Positions 9,906 through 19,211 of a DNA stretch of 64,000 nt are shown here, piece by piece; position 1 is the stretch's first letter; each line of letters begins with the position of its first letter. The notes under the pieces were generated by a model, which ran no database searches, was not told where the DNA came from, and was given only the letters and a program-made list of their open reading frames with translations. The translations under genes and the position numbers were made by a program. The stretch lies in contig NZ_LKKO01000038.1 in NCBI RefSeq assembly GCF_001455965.1, positions 1-64,000 of the forward strand, given 5' to 3'. Origin of the DNA: Methylobacterium sp. GXS13. Lineage in GTDB: Bacteria > Pseudomonadota > Alphaproteobacteria > Rhizobiales > Beijerinckiaceae.

Positions 9906-10836
9906 GTTCCCCCCAATTGTGTTTGTTATTTTTGTTTGTTTGTTGTCGACTTATGATTCAATGCCGGTTTGGGTTCAGATCCCCTCCATTCCGACTCCGC
10001 GAAGCAATGCTTCGACTGTCGCGCAGCAAGCCGAAGGTCATAACGGCAGAGCTCCGCGCACACTTCAGTAAAATTTGTTGATCTCAGGTCATGGCGTGAC
10101 CTTGAGCGAAGAGTGATGGTCTGCCTCTCGAAAGTGGATGCGCGCTATTTTTCTTTTTCTATGCAACGACGGTGGTCGCGGTCGAACTATATTTTCGTGC
10201 CGATGGGGCTGACAACGGCGCGATGATATGTCTGACAAATTATGTAATTAGCAATCGAGCCGAGGAGATAAAAATTAAACTTTGCAATCTGTTCGATCGA
10301 GAATTTGATTTAGCGAATTATTTGCAAAATATTTTGTGCATAAAATTGATATGGCCGATGGGATGTCGTTCCCGCGCGTCCGGGCGGACCTGCGGTGGCA
10401 GTCCAACGCTTCGTCCGCGTAGGTCCGTGCGCGATCGCGGGGTTCAGCTGCGAAACCGCTCTGGCGCTCGGCCGTCCCGCAGCCCCCGGGGTGTCGGGCA
10501 CAGACCGGCCGTGCGCCGGCCACGCTGCCAGAGACGTTGTGCCGCCCGGGAGGAATGGTTCTGTAAAGGAGCCAGAGGCTCAGGCAGCGTTCCTGCCGGC
10601 GCGGGCGGAGCGAAGCTGTCCGCAGCGCCAGCGGCCTGTCCGCCTGTTCGGGAGGCGGCACAGGCTTAGCAGGGGCATAACGGCATCGCCGCTGTGCGCG
10701 CGCACCCACGCGACGATCCCGCTATCCTGCGGGACCGGGCCGGGGGGGGCGGACCGGGCGGCACTCGGGCGTGCCCCGTCTGCCGGATCGCGGCATGCGG
10801 CCTACGCCCTCTTGCCGTCGCGATTCCGCGAGCCTC
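9906..10836. other. Gene-free AT-rich stretch beside hfq, probable transferred DNA
   Basis: No convincing gene in 931 bases. About 9905-10350 is much richer in A+T than anything around it; 10360-10836 returns to high GC. Short palindromes occur (CGAAGC-AAT-GCTTCG near 10000; AGGTCA-TGGCG-TGACCT near 10086). The piece GGGTTCAGATCCC near 9970 resembles the T-arm of a tRNA, but no full tRNA can be folded. This reads as the decayed flank of a horizontally acquired segment. Confidence 0.45.
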
Positions 10837-11088
10837 TCACGCCTTCTCGGCGGTCTCGTCCGGCTCGAACAGCTGGACCGGGTGGCCCGGCATGATTGTC
10901 GAGATCGCGTGCTTGTAGACGAGCTGCGAGTGCCCGTCCCGGCGCAGCAGCACGCAGAAATTGTCGAACCACGTGACCACGCCCTGCAGCTTGACGCCGT
11001 TGACGAGGAAGATGGTCAGCGGGATCTTGTTCTTGCGGACATGATTGAGGAACGTGTCCTGAAGGTTCTGTGCGCGTTCGCCCGCCAT
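10837..11088 (-). CDS. hfq: RNA chaperone Hfq
   Basis: Hexameric Sm-like protein that pairs small RNAs with mRNAs. The 83-residue form starting at 11088 matches the family: [13 protein letters not shown], then Sm1 with [13 protein letters not shown], and Sm2 with [12 protein letters not shown] longer frame begins at 11142, but the extra 18 residues are basic and unconserved, and AAGAAGGCAAAGAAG stands before the inner ATG as a ribosome-binding region. It lies downstream of ntrYX on the same strand, the usual alphaproteobacterial order. A candidate small RNA partner is annotated at 58529-58621. Confidence 0.97.
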   Translation of the reverse strand: MAGERAQNLQDTFLNHVRKNKIPLTIFLVNGVKLQGVVTWFDNFCVLLRRDGHSQLVYKHAISTIMPGHPVQLFEPDETAEKA

Positions 11089-11326
11089 CTTCTTTGCCTT
11101 CTTGTTGTCCCGGCGCGAAAGGCCCGGGTTGGGTATACGCAACGGTGGGTCGTCACGTGCGGGATTGTCCGATCATCCCGCCCGGCTCGAGTCTACACCA
11201 TGACGGGGTGAAAACCCCGGGGCAAGCAAGGCTCGTTCCGGCTGATCCGTGACGGATCGGCGCCAGTCTCACGGTGCTCCGCCGCCCAGAGGCCGGCTTC
11301 CTGCAGCCGAAACCCCTTCCGAATCC

Positions 11327-12691
11327 CTACGGACCGATGCCCAGGGACTTCAGCTTGCGGTGGAGCGCCGAGCGTTCCATGCCGATGAACTCGGCCGTGC
11401 GCGAGATGTTGCCCGAGAACCGTGCGATCTGCGCCACGAGATACTCGCGTTCGAAGATCTCGCGGGCCTCGCGCAAAGCCAGGCTCATCAGCTTCTCCCC
11501 GCCCGCGCCCCCCGGGGTGGTCGGCACCAGGGCGCCGATCTCGGAGGGCAGCATCTCGGAGGTGACCTCCTGCTCGGGGTCGGCCTGGGTCAGGATCATC
11601 AGCCGCTCGACGTTGTTCTTGAGCTGGCGGACGTTGCCCGGCCAATTGTGCGACTGGAGCACCGCCATCGCGTCCTCGGCGATCACGCGCTTGGGCAGGC
11701 CGGTCTGGGACGAGATGTTGTCCATGAAGAACTGGATCAGCTCGGGCACGTCCTCCCGGCGCTCGGACAGGGCCGGCACCCGGATCGGCACCACCGAGAG
11801 CCGGTGGAACAGGTCCTCGCGGAAGCGGCCCGCGGCGATTTCCTCTTGGAGATCCCGGGAGGACGAGGAGATGATCCGGACATCCACGTGGACCCGCGTC
11901 GTGCCGCCGACCCGCTGGAAGTTCTGGTCGACGAGGACGCGCAGAATCCGGTTCTGGGTCTCGCGGGGCATGTCGGCAACCTCGTCGAGGTAGAGGGTGC
12001 CGCCATGGGCCTCCTCCAGGGCGCCGACCCGCCGGCCGGATTCGCCCTCGACCCCGAACAGCTCCGACTCCATCGTCTCGGGCAGGATCGCGGCCGCGTT
12101 GAGCAGCACGAACGGCCCGTTCGATCGCGCCGAGGCCTTGTGCAGGCTGCGCGCGGCGAGTTCCTTGCCGGAGCCGAGCGCCCCGGTGATCATCACCCGG
12201 GCGTTGGTCGGCGCGACCCGGTCGATGGTCTGGCGCAGCTGGTTGATCGCGAGCGAGCCGCCGACGATGCGGTTGGGATTGCCCGAGCGCGCCGTCAGGT
12301 CGCGGACCTCGCGCCGGAGCCGGGAGGCTTCCAGCGCCCGCTCGGCCACCAGGATCAGCCGGTCGGCCTTGAACGGCTTCTCGATGAAGTCGTAGGCCCC
12401 CGCCTTGATGGCCGAGACCGCGGTCTCGATGTTGCCGTGGCCGGAGATCATCACCACCGGCAGGTCGGGATTAGCCGCCTTGATCAGGTCGAGCACCTGC
12501 AGGACGTCGAGGCGCGAGCCCTGCAGCCAGATGTCCAGGAACACCAGGTGGGGCCGGCGCGCCTCGATGGCGGCGAGCGCCTCGTCGGAGCCGCCGGCCG
12601 TGCGGCAGCGGTGGCCCTCGTCGTCGAGGATGCCCGCCACGAGGTCGCGGATGTCGGCCTCGTCGTCGACAATCAGGATATCGGCGCTCAT
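11327..12691 (-). CDS. ntrX: Two-component response regulator NtrX
   Basis: DNA-binding regulator of nitrogen and redox responses, phosphorylated by NtrY. Receiver domain 1-120 has acidic pair D9/D10, phospho-acceptor D53 in FLDIWL and K105. An AAA+ sigma54-activator-like domain follows, with Walker A GALGSGKE at 170-177 and Walker B LYLDE at 233-237. The C-terminus is a Fis-type helix-turn-helix ending in RSALHRKLKSLG. The GAFTGA loop that contacts sigma54 is not intact: the region after ELFG reads EGESGRRVGALEEA. That is typical of the NtrX lineage, which often acts without sigma54. The start overlaps the ntrY stop by 4 nt. Confidence 0.97.
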   Translation of the reverse strand: MSADILIVDDEADIRDLVAGILDDEGHRCRTAGGSDEALAAIEARRPHLVFLDIWLQGSRLDVLQVLDLIKAANPDLPVVMISGHGNIETAVSAIKAGAYDFIEKPFKADRLILVAERALEASRLRREVRDLTARSGNPNRIVGGSLAINQLRQTIDRVAPTNARVMITGALGSGKELAARSLHKASARSNGPFVLLNAAAILPETMESELFGVEGESGRRVGALEEAHGGTLYLDEVADMPRETQNRILRVLVDQNFQRVGGTTRVHVDVRIISSSSRDLQEEIAAGRFREDLFHRLSVVPIRVPALSERREDVPELIQFFMDNISSQTGLPKRVIAEDAMAVLQSHNWPGNVRQLKNNVERLMILTQADPEQEVTSEMLPSEIGALVPTTPGGAGGEKLMSLALREAREIFEREYLVAQIARFSGNISRTAEFIGMERSALHRKLKSLGIGP

Positions 12692-15147
12692 GCGTGCATC
12701 TCCGCGGTCCGGGGGGCCGTCGGTGCGGCGCCCTTCTCCTCTGTCGGGGTGGAACGGGTCTCGGGGCCGGACGGCTCGGGCCCGTGCTCGCGCGGGACCC
12801 GCATCTGAACCTGCCCGCCCCGGCCGGCGGGGTTGTCGTTCAACGCGATCCCGCCGCCGTGCTCCTCAAGCACCTTGCTGACGATAGCAAGCCCCAGCCC
12901 CGTGCCACCTTCGCGTGTGGTCATGTAGGGCTCGAGCAGCCGCTGGCGCCCCTCGACCGGAAAACCCTTGCCGTTGTCGGTCACCGTGATCACCGCGAAG
13001 CCGTCCTCGACCGCCAGGCTCAGGGCGATCTTGCCCTTGCCGAGCTCGGCCGGCGGCACCTCGGCCACCGCCTCGACGGCGTTCTTCAAGATGTTGGTGA
13101 TCACCTGGCTGAGCAGCCGGATGTCGAAGGCCGCCACGATCTTCTCCGCGCTGCCCGCGCCGCCTTGCGCCGAGAACGCGAAGTCGATGTCCGGGTGCGC
13201 CACGCGCATCATGAACAAATTCTGCTTGGCGATCTCGGTGAGGTCGTTGGGCGCGATGGCCGGTTTGGGCATCCGCGCGAAAGCCGAGAACTCGTCGACC
13301 ATGCGCTTGATCTCGTCCACCTGGCGCACGATCGTGGCCGTGCACTGGTCGAACACCTCCTTGTCGGCGGTGATGACCTTGCCGTACTTGCGCCGGATGC
13401 GCTCGGCCGAGAGCTGGATCGGGGTCAGGGGGTTCTTGATCTCGTGGGCTATGCGGCGGGCGACGTCGCCCCAGGCGGAGCTGCGCTGCGCCTGGACGAG
13501 GTCGGTGATGTCGTCAAGGGTCACCACCGAGCCGCGGGAGGCCGCTTGCGCCTGCTCGCTCGTGACCCGCACGGTCACGGTGCGCTCGCCGCGGGAGCGG
13601 GTGAGCTGGAGCTGCTGCTGCTGGAGGGCGCGCGGGCGGCTCTCGCTCTCGGCGAGCACCGGGGCGAGTTCCGGCACCGCCCGGGCCAGCGGCTGGCCGA
13701 TCAGGGCGTTGCTCTCCACGTCGAGCATCCGCTCGGCGGCCGGGTTGGCGATGGTGACGAAGCCCGCCGCGTCGAGGCCGATCACCCCGGGCGAGACTCC
13801 CGACAGCACGGCCTCCGTGAACCGGCGGCGGGTGTCGATCAGGTCGTTGGCGGCGATCAGCCCGGTATGCTGGCGGCGCAGCTCCTGCGTCATCTTGTTG
13901 AACGCCTCGCCGAGATGGGCCAGGTCGCCGCTGGTCTTCTTGGTCGGGACCTGGGCGTAGAAATTGCCGGCCGCGACCTGGTCGGCGGCGTTGATCAGCC
14001 GACGGATCGGCGCCACGAACCGGTTGGCGAAGTTCATCCCGAACCACACCGCCGACAAGAGCGCGATCAGGGCGATCAGCAGGAACACCGACGCGAAGGT
14101 GATCTGGATCGAGCGCCGGAGCGAATCGTAGGTCAGGTACTCGGCCGCCGCCGCCCGCGACACGCCGGGGAAGTCGATGGCGAGCTGGCTGACCTCCCGC
14201 TGCACCATCAGCACGGCGTCGTCATAGGCCGGCATCCGCAGGAGCGCGGCGAAGACCCGGCCCTCGGAGGGCAGCAGGCAGATCGGGTCGGTCGAGGTCG
14301 CCGCCTCCTCGAAGGCCGCCGCCGAGGGCAGGCGCACCTGCTTGAGCACGTCGATCTTGGCCCGGGCGACCACGTCGGTCGGCCCGCGCATGATCTGCGC
14401 CACCGGCAGCCCGAGATTGGTCGCCCGCGTGGTCAGGAAGTTCTCGAACCAGGCCCGGTCCCGGTCGAAGTTCGGGCGCGCCCGGGTGAGGTCGTCCACC
14501 AGGATGCGGATCTCGCGGGCGAGCGACTGGCACTGGTTCTCCTGGTAGGCGTCGGCCACCTCGACGGATTTGAGCACCACGTCGCGGACCCGGTCGGTGA
14601 AGCCGAGCGACAGGCCCCGGTCGATGGTCACCGATGCCACCACGGCCAGCAGCACGGTGGGCAGGATCGCGATCAGCGAGAACAGGCCGACGATGCGCGA
14701 GTGCAGCCGGGCCACCGCCGCGTTGGCCTTGCGGGCATGCAGGAAGACCCGCGCCTCCCAGGCGATCACGAAGGCGAGGCCGAGCACCAGGGCGGCGTTG
14801 ATGCCAAGCAGCGTCACGCCGTAGGCCGGCGTCGGCGTCACTCGGATCACCCCGGCCAGGATCAGGAAGGTCGCGAGCGCCGAGATCAGCGCGGTGACCA
14901 CCACGGCGGCGCCGATCCAGCCCGGCCCGCGCGGCCCGGGTTTCAGCGAGTCCGCGAGCGGCGTGCTGGGCTCCGGAGGCGTTTCCGACGGGGATGCGTC
15001 CTGAGGGACGTCCTGCGGGGCTTCCGGGTTGGCGTCCGCGCTCGCCTGGGCCGCCCCCGCGCTTGCCGTCTCGGCAGGCGGCTTTGCAGCCCCTTCGGGA
15101 TCCGGCGCAGGGCCTTCGACAGGCGATGAGCGTCGCAGAAACGGCAT
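12688..15147 (-). CDS. ntrY: Sensor histidine kinase NtrY
   Basis: Membrane sensor kinase paired with NtrX. After a Pro/Ala-rich cytoplasmic N-terminus (~1-70) come hydrophobic helices at ~77-130, further membrane segments around a periplasmic region, a HAMP linker (RFVAPIRRLINAADQVAAG), a PAS domain (LSGVSPGVIGLDAAG), a HisKA domain with the phospho-accepting His in RRIAHEIKNP, and a HATPase domain with NILKNAVEA and DNGKGF. Length 819 aa is slightly above average because of the extended N-terminus. No ntrB/ntrC precede it; the upstream DNA is an intergenic region leading to selC. Confidence 0.96.
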   Translation of the reverse strand: MPFLRRSSPVEGPAPDPEGAAKPPAETASAGAAQASADANPEAPQDVPQDASPSETPPEPSTPLADSLKPGPRGPGWIGAAVVVTALISALATFLILAGVIRVTPTPAYGVTLLGINAALVLGLAFVIAWEARVFLHARKANAAVARLHSRIVGLFSLIAILPTVLLAVVASVTIDRGLSLGFTDRVRDVVLKSVEVADAYQENQCQSLAREIRILVDDLTRARPNFDRDRAWFENFLTTRATNLGLPVAQIMRGPTDVVARAKIDVLKQVRLPSAAAFEEAATSTDPICLLPSEGRVFAALLRMPAYDDAVLMVQREVSQLAIDFPGVSRAAAAEYLTYDSLRRSIQITFASVFLLIALIALLSAVWFGMNFANRFVAPIRRLINAADQVAAGNFYAQVPTKKTSGDLAHLGEAFNKMTQELRRQHTGLIAANDLIDTRRRFTEAVLSGVSPGVIGLDAAGFVTIANPAAERMLDVESNALIGQPLARAVPELAPVLAESESRPRALQQQQLQLTRSRGERTVTVRVTSEQAQAASRGSVVTLDDITDLVQAQRSSAWGDVARRIAHEIKNPLTPIQLSAERIRRKYGKVITADKEVFDQCTATIVRQVDEIKRMVDEFSAFARMPKPAIAPNDLTEIAKQNLFMMRVAHPDIDFAFSAQGGAGSAEKIVAAFDIRLLSQVITNILKNAVEAVAEVPPAELGKGKIALSLAVEDGFAVITVTDNGKGFPVEGRQRLLEPYMTTREGGTGLGLAIVSKVLEEHGGGIALNDNPAGRGGQVQMRVPREHGPEPSGPETRSTPTEEKGAAPTAPRTAEMHA

Positions 15148-15715
15148 GACTGGTGCAGGGCCACAACAGTGTGGCGGAATTAATACGAGTCGCGGCGCCG
15201 GAGGGGCGGCCGGTGATCCATTCGGCGCCGGTGTCTTGTGCCGGCTCAGCGTGAGCGGGGCTTCCGCTCAAGCGGCTCCGGATGATTGTTCGTTACCGGC
15301 ACCGCGAACCAGGGGGGCTGCCCTGCAAGCTCAGCCTTAAGATGCCGCGGGTTGGCAATCGCGTCGCATAGGTTCGGACGTAAACGAGGCCGCAAGGACG
15401 GGCGCATCAAGATTACGGCGACGTTGGTCACGGGTGCGGCCGTCGCCGCTTCGGCGGTGGGCTGCTTCGCGCCGATCGTTGCCTTCGTCACGTCGACCTG
15501 TAGCCGTCATAACCCCGCTGATGCCCGCGGCGGCTGCGGGCTTCGTCTCCTGGTTCACCCATCGGCAGGATCGGCGCGACGCTTCGGAGCGCGGGCGCTA
15601 GGATTTCGGCACGGCCCTCAAGGCGGGTGCTTCAGATCAGCGCATCGTCGGCCAAACTTCGGTCGGACGAGACTGGTTTTCGAGCCGTCGCGACGGTGAC
15701 GACGATCCTCATCCC
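15148..15715. other. Intergenic region between ntrY and selC
   Basis: About 570 bases with no gene that can be supported. Short frames on the plus strand around 15410-15600 encode hydrophobic stretches (ATLVTGAAVAASAVGCFAP in one frame, MPAAAAGFVSWFTHRQ in another), which could be remnants of one small membrane protein split by a frameshift, but this is weak. The ntrY promoter must lie at its left end. Confidence 0.35.
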
Positions 15716-15744
15716 TTGACCCCTCGGTCAGGGCCTCGTACCCC
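15716..15744 (+). promoter_or_regulatory. Sigma70-type promoter of selC
   Basis: TTGACC at 15716-15721, a 17-bp spacer and TACCCC at 15739-15744 place a start site close to 15751, one base before the mature tRNA. The -35 box is near consensus; the -10 box is weak, as is common in GC-rich alphaproteobacteria. Confidence 0.5.
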
Positions 15745-15751
15745 CGGTGGT

Positions 15752-15844
15752 GGAGGCGAACGGGGTCTGGTGGCCCCCCTGGTCTTCAAAACCAGTGGTA
15801 CGCCAACAGCGTACGGTGGGTTCGATTCCCATCCGCTTCCGCCA
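15752..15844 (+). tRNA. selC: Selenocysteine tRNA, anticodon UCA
   Basis: A 93-nt tRNA with the features special to tRNA-Sec. The anticodon arm is CTGGT-CTTCAAA-ACCAG, with UCA at 15786-15788, so it reads UGA. The variable arm is unusually long, with stem GTACGC/GCGTAC. The T-loop TTCGATT is closed by GGG/CCC. The long acceptor stem starts GGAGGCG and ends CGCTTCC, followed by discriminator G and an encoded CCA at 15842-15844. It shows that the strain can insert selenocysteine, provided selA, selB and selD exist elsewhere; none is in this window. Confidence 0.95.
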
Positions 15845-16126
15845 TACCCCGCTGCCGACCGGACCCCGCTGCCGACCGGCGCGGTGGCCGGCTCGCTCCG
15901 GCCGACGATCCACAATCCTCCGCTCCGCCCCCGATTGCACAGACAGCGGATGTCACGTCCGCCACGTCCGAGCGCGCATCACCATCGCGGAGAAGGGACA
16001 CGGCTGATGCCGGCGCGTCGCAGGGCGCGTTGACACCGGGCCGGCTTGCGCGCGTCGCGCCCGAGTGGTCCGATCCGGTTTGAGGCGCTCGCAGAAGTTC
16101 GCCCGCCGATCCGGAGGAGACCCGCC

Positions 16127-17107
16127 ATGCTGTCACGCCGGCAAACGCTCGCCCTGGCCCTTGCCAACGGCTTCGCCCTGACCGACCGGGCGGTCCTGGC
16201 AGCGGAACAGACCACCGCGCCGACCGTCAGGAGTCCGGTCTCGTTCGCGGTCCCACCGGGAGCGTGCGACTGCCACGTCCACGTCATTCCCGATCCGGCC
16301 CGGTTTCCCTTCTGGGCGGGGCGCGGCTACACCCCGCCGGTGGATCCGCCCGAGCGTCTGCTCGCCCTCCAGCACGCGCTCAAGCTCGATCGGGTGGTGA
16401 TCGTGACGCCCAGCGTCTACGGCACCGACAACGCGGCCACCCTCGACGGAATGCGCCTGCTCGGCCCCCAGCGCGCCCGCGGCGTTGCGGTGATCGGCCC
16501 CGGGACCGGCCCGGCCGAGCTCGACGCGCTGGCCCTGGCCGGCATCCGCGGCATCCGGGTCAACCTGGAGCAGGCCGGCGTGTTCGATCCGGCAGCCTCG
16601 GCCAAGGCGCTGGAGAGCGCCGTCCAGCAGATCGGGCCGCGGCCCTGGCACCTCCAGGTCTATGCCCGCCTGTCGGTGATCGGTCCGCTGAAGCCGCAGC
16701 TGGCCGCCCTGCCGGTGCCGGTGGTGTTCGACCACTTCGCGGGCGCGCAGGCGGCCCTCGGCCCCGACCAGCCGGGCTTCGGCGCGGTCCTCGACCTCGT
16801 GCGCGGCGGCCAGGCCTGGGTGAAGCTGTCGGGCGCCTATCGCGCCTCGACTCAAGCGCCCGACTATCCCGACGTGGCGCCGCTCGCCCGGGCCCTGGTG
16901 GCGGCGAACCCGGAGCGGCTGGTCTGGGGCAGCGACTGGCCGCACCCGGACAGCACGCCGAAGCCGGGCCGCAAGCCCACGGATCTCGCGCCCGCGCAGG
17001 CTATCGATGACGGCCGCCTGCTCGACCTGCTCGCCACCTGGGTGCCCGAGCGCGCCACCCGTGACAGGATCCTTGTCGAGAATCCCAGGCGGTTGTACGA
17101 CTTCTAA
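16127..17107 (+). CDS. Amidohydrolase family (Amidohydro_2) protein, probably exported
   Basis: Metal-dependent hydrolase of the TIM-barrel amidohydrolase type related to 2-pyrone-4,6-dicarboxylate lactonases. The start at 16127 is chosen because GGAGGAGA stands 8 nt upstream. The N-terminus MLSRRQTLALALANG resembles a twin-arginine signal, so a periplasmic location is likely. CDCHVHVI gives the first metal/substrate His pair, VVFDHFAG and GSDWPHP carry the later His and Asp ligands, and the protein ends at ENPRRLYDF as usual for the family. At 326 residues it is of normal size. The substrate is not evident from the neighbours. Confidence 0.85.
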   Translation: MLSRRQTLALALANGFALTDRAVLAAEQTTAPTVRSPVSFAVPPGACDCHVHVIPDPARFPFWAGRGYTPPVDPPERLLALQHALKLDRVVIVTPSVYGTDNAATLDGMRLLGPQRARGVAVIGPGTGPAELDALALAGIRGIRVNLEQAGVFDPAASAKALESAVQQIGPRPWHLQVYARLSVIGPLKPQLAALPVPVVFDHFAGAQAALGPDQPGFGAVLDLVRGGQAWVKLSGAYRASTQAPDYPDVAPLARALVAANPERLVWGSDWPHPDSTPKPGRKPTDLAPAQAIDDGRLLDLLATWVPERATRDRILVENPRRLYDF

Positions 17108-17198
17108 GCGAAATATCTGCGCTGCGGGCTCGCCCGGGCGCTGGCGGCGATCCCGAACGGGATCGCCCGCCGCGCCGCGTTCCCCCGGGAGATCGTCC

Positions 17199-17645
17199 AT
17201 GCAGGGTCTGGCACGTCTCGGCCTGCCGGCCGCCGCGGACCGCGCGCCCGGCCGATCACGCCCCGCCCGCGGGGTGCTCTGCCTGCTGACGGCCGCGGCG
17301 ATCCTGGGGGCCGGTATTGCCGCGGCGCGGCCCCCCGGCACCGCCGTCGATCCCGATCTGGTGCGGGTGATCCGCTTCATGGCGCTGATGAAGGGCGGGT
17401 TCGCGCTTGCGGCCTTCGCCGGCTGCGTCTGGCGTCTCGCCCGGCCGGCCGGTCCGTGGCGCACGCCGATCTACGTCGTCGCGCCGCCGCTCATGGCCGC
17501 GGGTGCGATCGGGCTCTGGTCCCTCCAGAGCCTCCCGATCGCGGCGGCTGGCCTACATCTCGGCCTGCTCGCGGTGTTGGCGGCCGCGCTGACCGACCCG
17601 GATTTTTTCCCCGACCTAGCGCGCCTCGGCCGGAGGCGCCGATGA
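17199..17645 (+). CDS. Small membrane protein, unknown function
   Basis: A 148-residue protein. The start at 17199 has GGGAGA upstream; a longer frame opens within the preceding gene but has shadow-like composition. Three or four hydrophobic segments are visible (~28-47, ~60-80, ~94-108, ~113-130). The C-terminus DFFPDLARLGRRRR is basic. It follows the amidohydrolase by 92 nt on the same strand. I do not recognise the family. Confidence 0.65.
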   Translation: MQGLARLGLPAAADRAPGRSRPARGVLCLLTAAAILGAGIAAARPPGTAVDPDLVRVIRFMALMKGGFALAAFAGCVWRLARPAGPWRTPIYVVAPPLMAAGAIGLWSLQSLPIAAAGLHLGLLAVLAAALTDPDFFPDLARLGRRRR

Positions 17646-17775
17646 TCCGTCGGCCGATCATCGGCGAAAATCCCGCCCGGCGCCGGGGCGGAACGGCCGA
17701 TCGCCCGGCCCGTTTCCCCGGGACCCGCTCGATGCGCCGGGCGCTGCCGCGTCGAACCGCCCAGACCCGTTCGCC

Positions 17776-18012
17776 ATGATCGACACGTTGCTTCCGTTCC
17801 TCCCGTCCGGCGCACAGGCGGCCCTGCGCAGGCTGGCCGCCCGCTGGCCGTCGCGCCCCGCCCGCGCGGAGCCGGTGATCCGGCTCGACCACGATCCGCG
17901 CCCCGGCCCCATGACGCCGCTGCTTCCGCCGGCCGCGCTCAACGACAACCCGCTGCAGGCCGTCCACGAGGCGGTAGAGCGGGACCTGCGCGCCAGCGGC
18001 CATCTGCGCTGA
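17776..18012 (+). CDS. Small hypothetical protein
   Basis: A 78-residue frame starting MIDTLLPFLPSGAQ, with an Arg/Pro-rich centre and an acidic-to-basic end (AVHEAVERDLRASG). No domain is recognised. Composition is plausible for a gene, and it follows the small membrane protein on the same strand, but support is only moderate. Confidence 0.4.
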   Translation: MIDTLLPFLPSGAQAALRRLAARWPSRPARAEPVIRLDHDPRPGPMTPLLPPAALNDNPLQAVHEAVERDLRASGHLR

Positions 18013-18581
18013 GACCGTCTTGGGGTTTGAACGCCATCAACGCGAGCATTTGAGGAGCTGCTTGCGATCCATCGCAGCCGTGCCGTTTACCCTGAGAGCG
18101 CCTCAGAAGCAGCCATTCGTAGTCTGTCTACCAAACAGTCGTTGATGTAGCTACGTGATCCCTGCATAGGGCATGTAACTCAATTCATCAGTTGATATTC
18201 CGCTCAAACGAATGGTTAATATGGGCAATGTTCGCGTTAGCTGCAGGCGCCGGAAGATCTGCATCAGTATTGATTGTATTTTGACAAATGATTTCGTTCG
18301 GAGTTACCGCACATCTATGCTGAATTTTATGAATGATATTTAAGGTTGTTTGGGCATCATTAAAGGCCAAATAGGGGTGTGGGCGGCCAGCGATTATAAC
18401 TTCGATGCGGCCCTGCTCTTGCGCAGACCGGCTGAAGCCTACCCAACTCGGAAATCCCTGACCCAACCCAGGCGCCTAGTTCGGCATGGGCGCTTCCCAC
18501 AAGCGGCCATTCGTCGGTGCTCCGGCAACCTCGGTGACAGGTTGATAGCGGGCGTTGAGCGGACAGGCGTTCTTCGTGCGC
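18013..18581. other. AT-richer gene-poor stretch
   Basis: Nearly 570 bases without a secure gene; about 18050-18420 is AT-richer than the surroundings. A minus-strand frame at 18188-18466 (92 residues, TTG start, containing IIAGRPHPYLAF) has natural-looking amino-acid composition, but has no ATG or ribosome-binding site and could be a remnant. Probably an old insertion. Confidence 0.35.
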
Positions 18582-18842
18582 CTACTTCTCTGTTTCTCCA
18601 AGGACTTCGCCAGTTTTTGGATCGAGATCAAATTCCGTTAATTTGCCATTCTTGATGCCCTCGCCGTCCCAGTGACCATCGTCGGCGTCAATTCTGATAA
18701 TCGATGTATATCCCGATGACATGAGCTTTTCCTTGACCTTTTCTACCGGCATCCAGTCAGATCCCGGTTGCCCGGCGAGGGCTATACTGTGCTGGCCTAT
18801 GCCAGTGGCCAAAGCGCAGGCAAATATCAAGGCTTTGAACAT
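18582..18842 (-). CDS. PepSY-domain small periplasmic protein
   Basis: An 86-residue protein starting at 18842. Residues 1-24 form a signal peptide (ALIFACALATGIGQHSIALA). The rest is a compact PepSY-type domain: DWMPVEKVKEKLMSSGYTS, then IRIDADDGHWDGEGIKNG and FDLDPKTGEVL. Such domains occur alone as putative protease-inhibitor or metal-sensing modules in the periplasm; the role here is unknown. Base composition is lower in GC than the neighbours. The frame extends further upstream, but those residues precede the signal peptide and are unlikely to be translated. Confidence 0.75.
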   Translation of the reverse strand: MFKALIFACALATGIGQHSIALAGQPGSDWMPVEKVKEKLMSSGYTSIIRIDADDGHWDGEGIKNGKLTEFDLDPKTGEVLGETEK

Positions 18843-19211
18843 CAGCTTGACCCCCAAATTTGCGTATGAGTCGCGATCTACGTAGTCGATTATTGATTCA
18901 GATAGCACTAAAATGGACATTTTTGATCTTGTATATCTGCGGCTACTCGCCGCCACGCAGGAAGGATGATTTGTGATTGTAAAACGTAGCGACCATTCAA
19001 CAGTCGTATATCAAGCTGTTCGCCGGGCGAGCGCGCACAAGTGACTTTGCATTAGGGTTTAAGAAGTCCGCTAAGGGTTGTGCACGGGCGCGACAACAGT
19101 GTCTGCGGTTGCTGACTACCATCCGAAAGCGGACCGACCGAAATCCACCCAAAGCAGCCCGTCAAACGGCCAAGCTGGTCGAGTTCAGACCCAAGGCGCG
19201 CTGCGCGGTCC
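18843..19211. other. Intergenic region
   Basis: About 370 bases. The left end must hold the promoter of the PepSY gene. No gene, tRNA or strong repeat was found. Confidence 0.4.

Noticed and set aside
9965..9995. tRNA gene near GGGTTCAGATCCC
   Set aside because: Only a T-arm-like piece; no acceptor, D or anticodon stems could be paired around it.
10172..10669. 165-residue plus-strand frame in the AT-rich block
   Set aside because: It changes abruptly from Asn/Ile/Lys-rich to Arg/Pro-rich at the composition break and has no domain or ribosome-binding site.
12694..15129. 811-residue plus-strand frame opposite ntrY
   Set aside because: Complement of a well-supported sensor kinase, with shadow-type composition (His/Arg/Asp/Gly).
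15286..15699. 137-residue frame before selC
   Set aside because: Cys/Arg/Gly-rich; it overlaps the promoter region, and hydrophobic stretches are split between frames.
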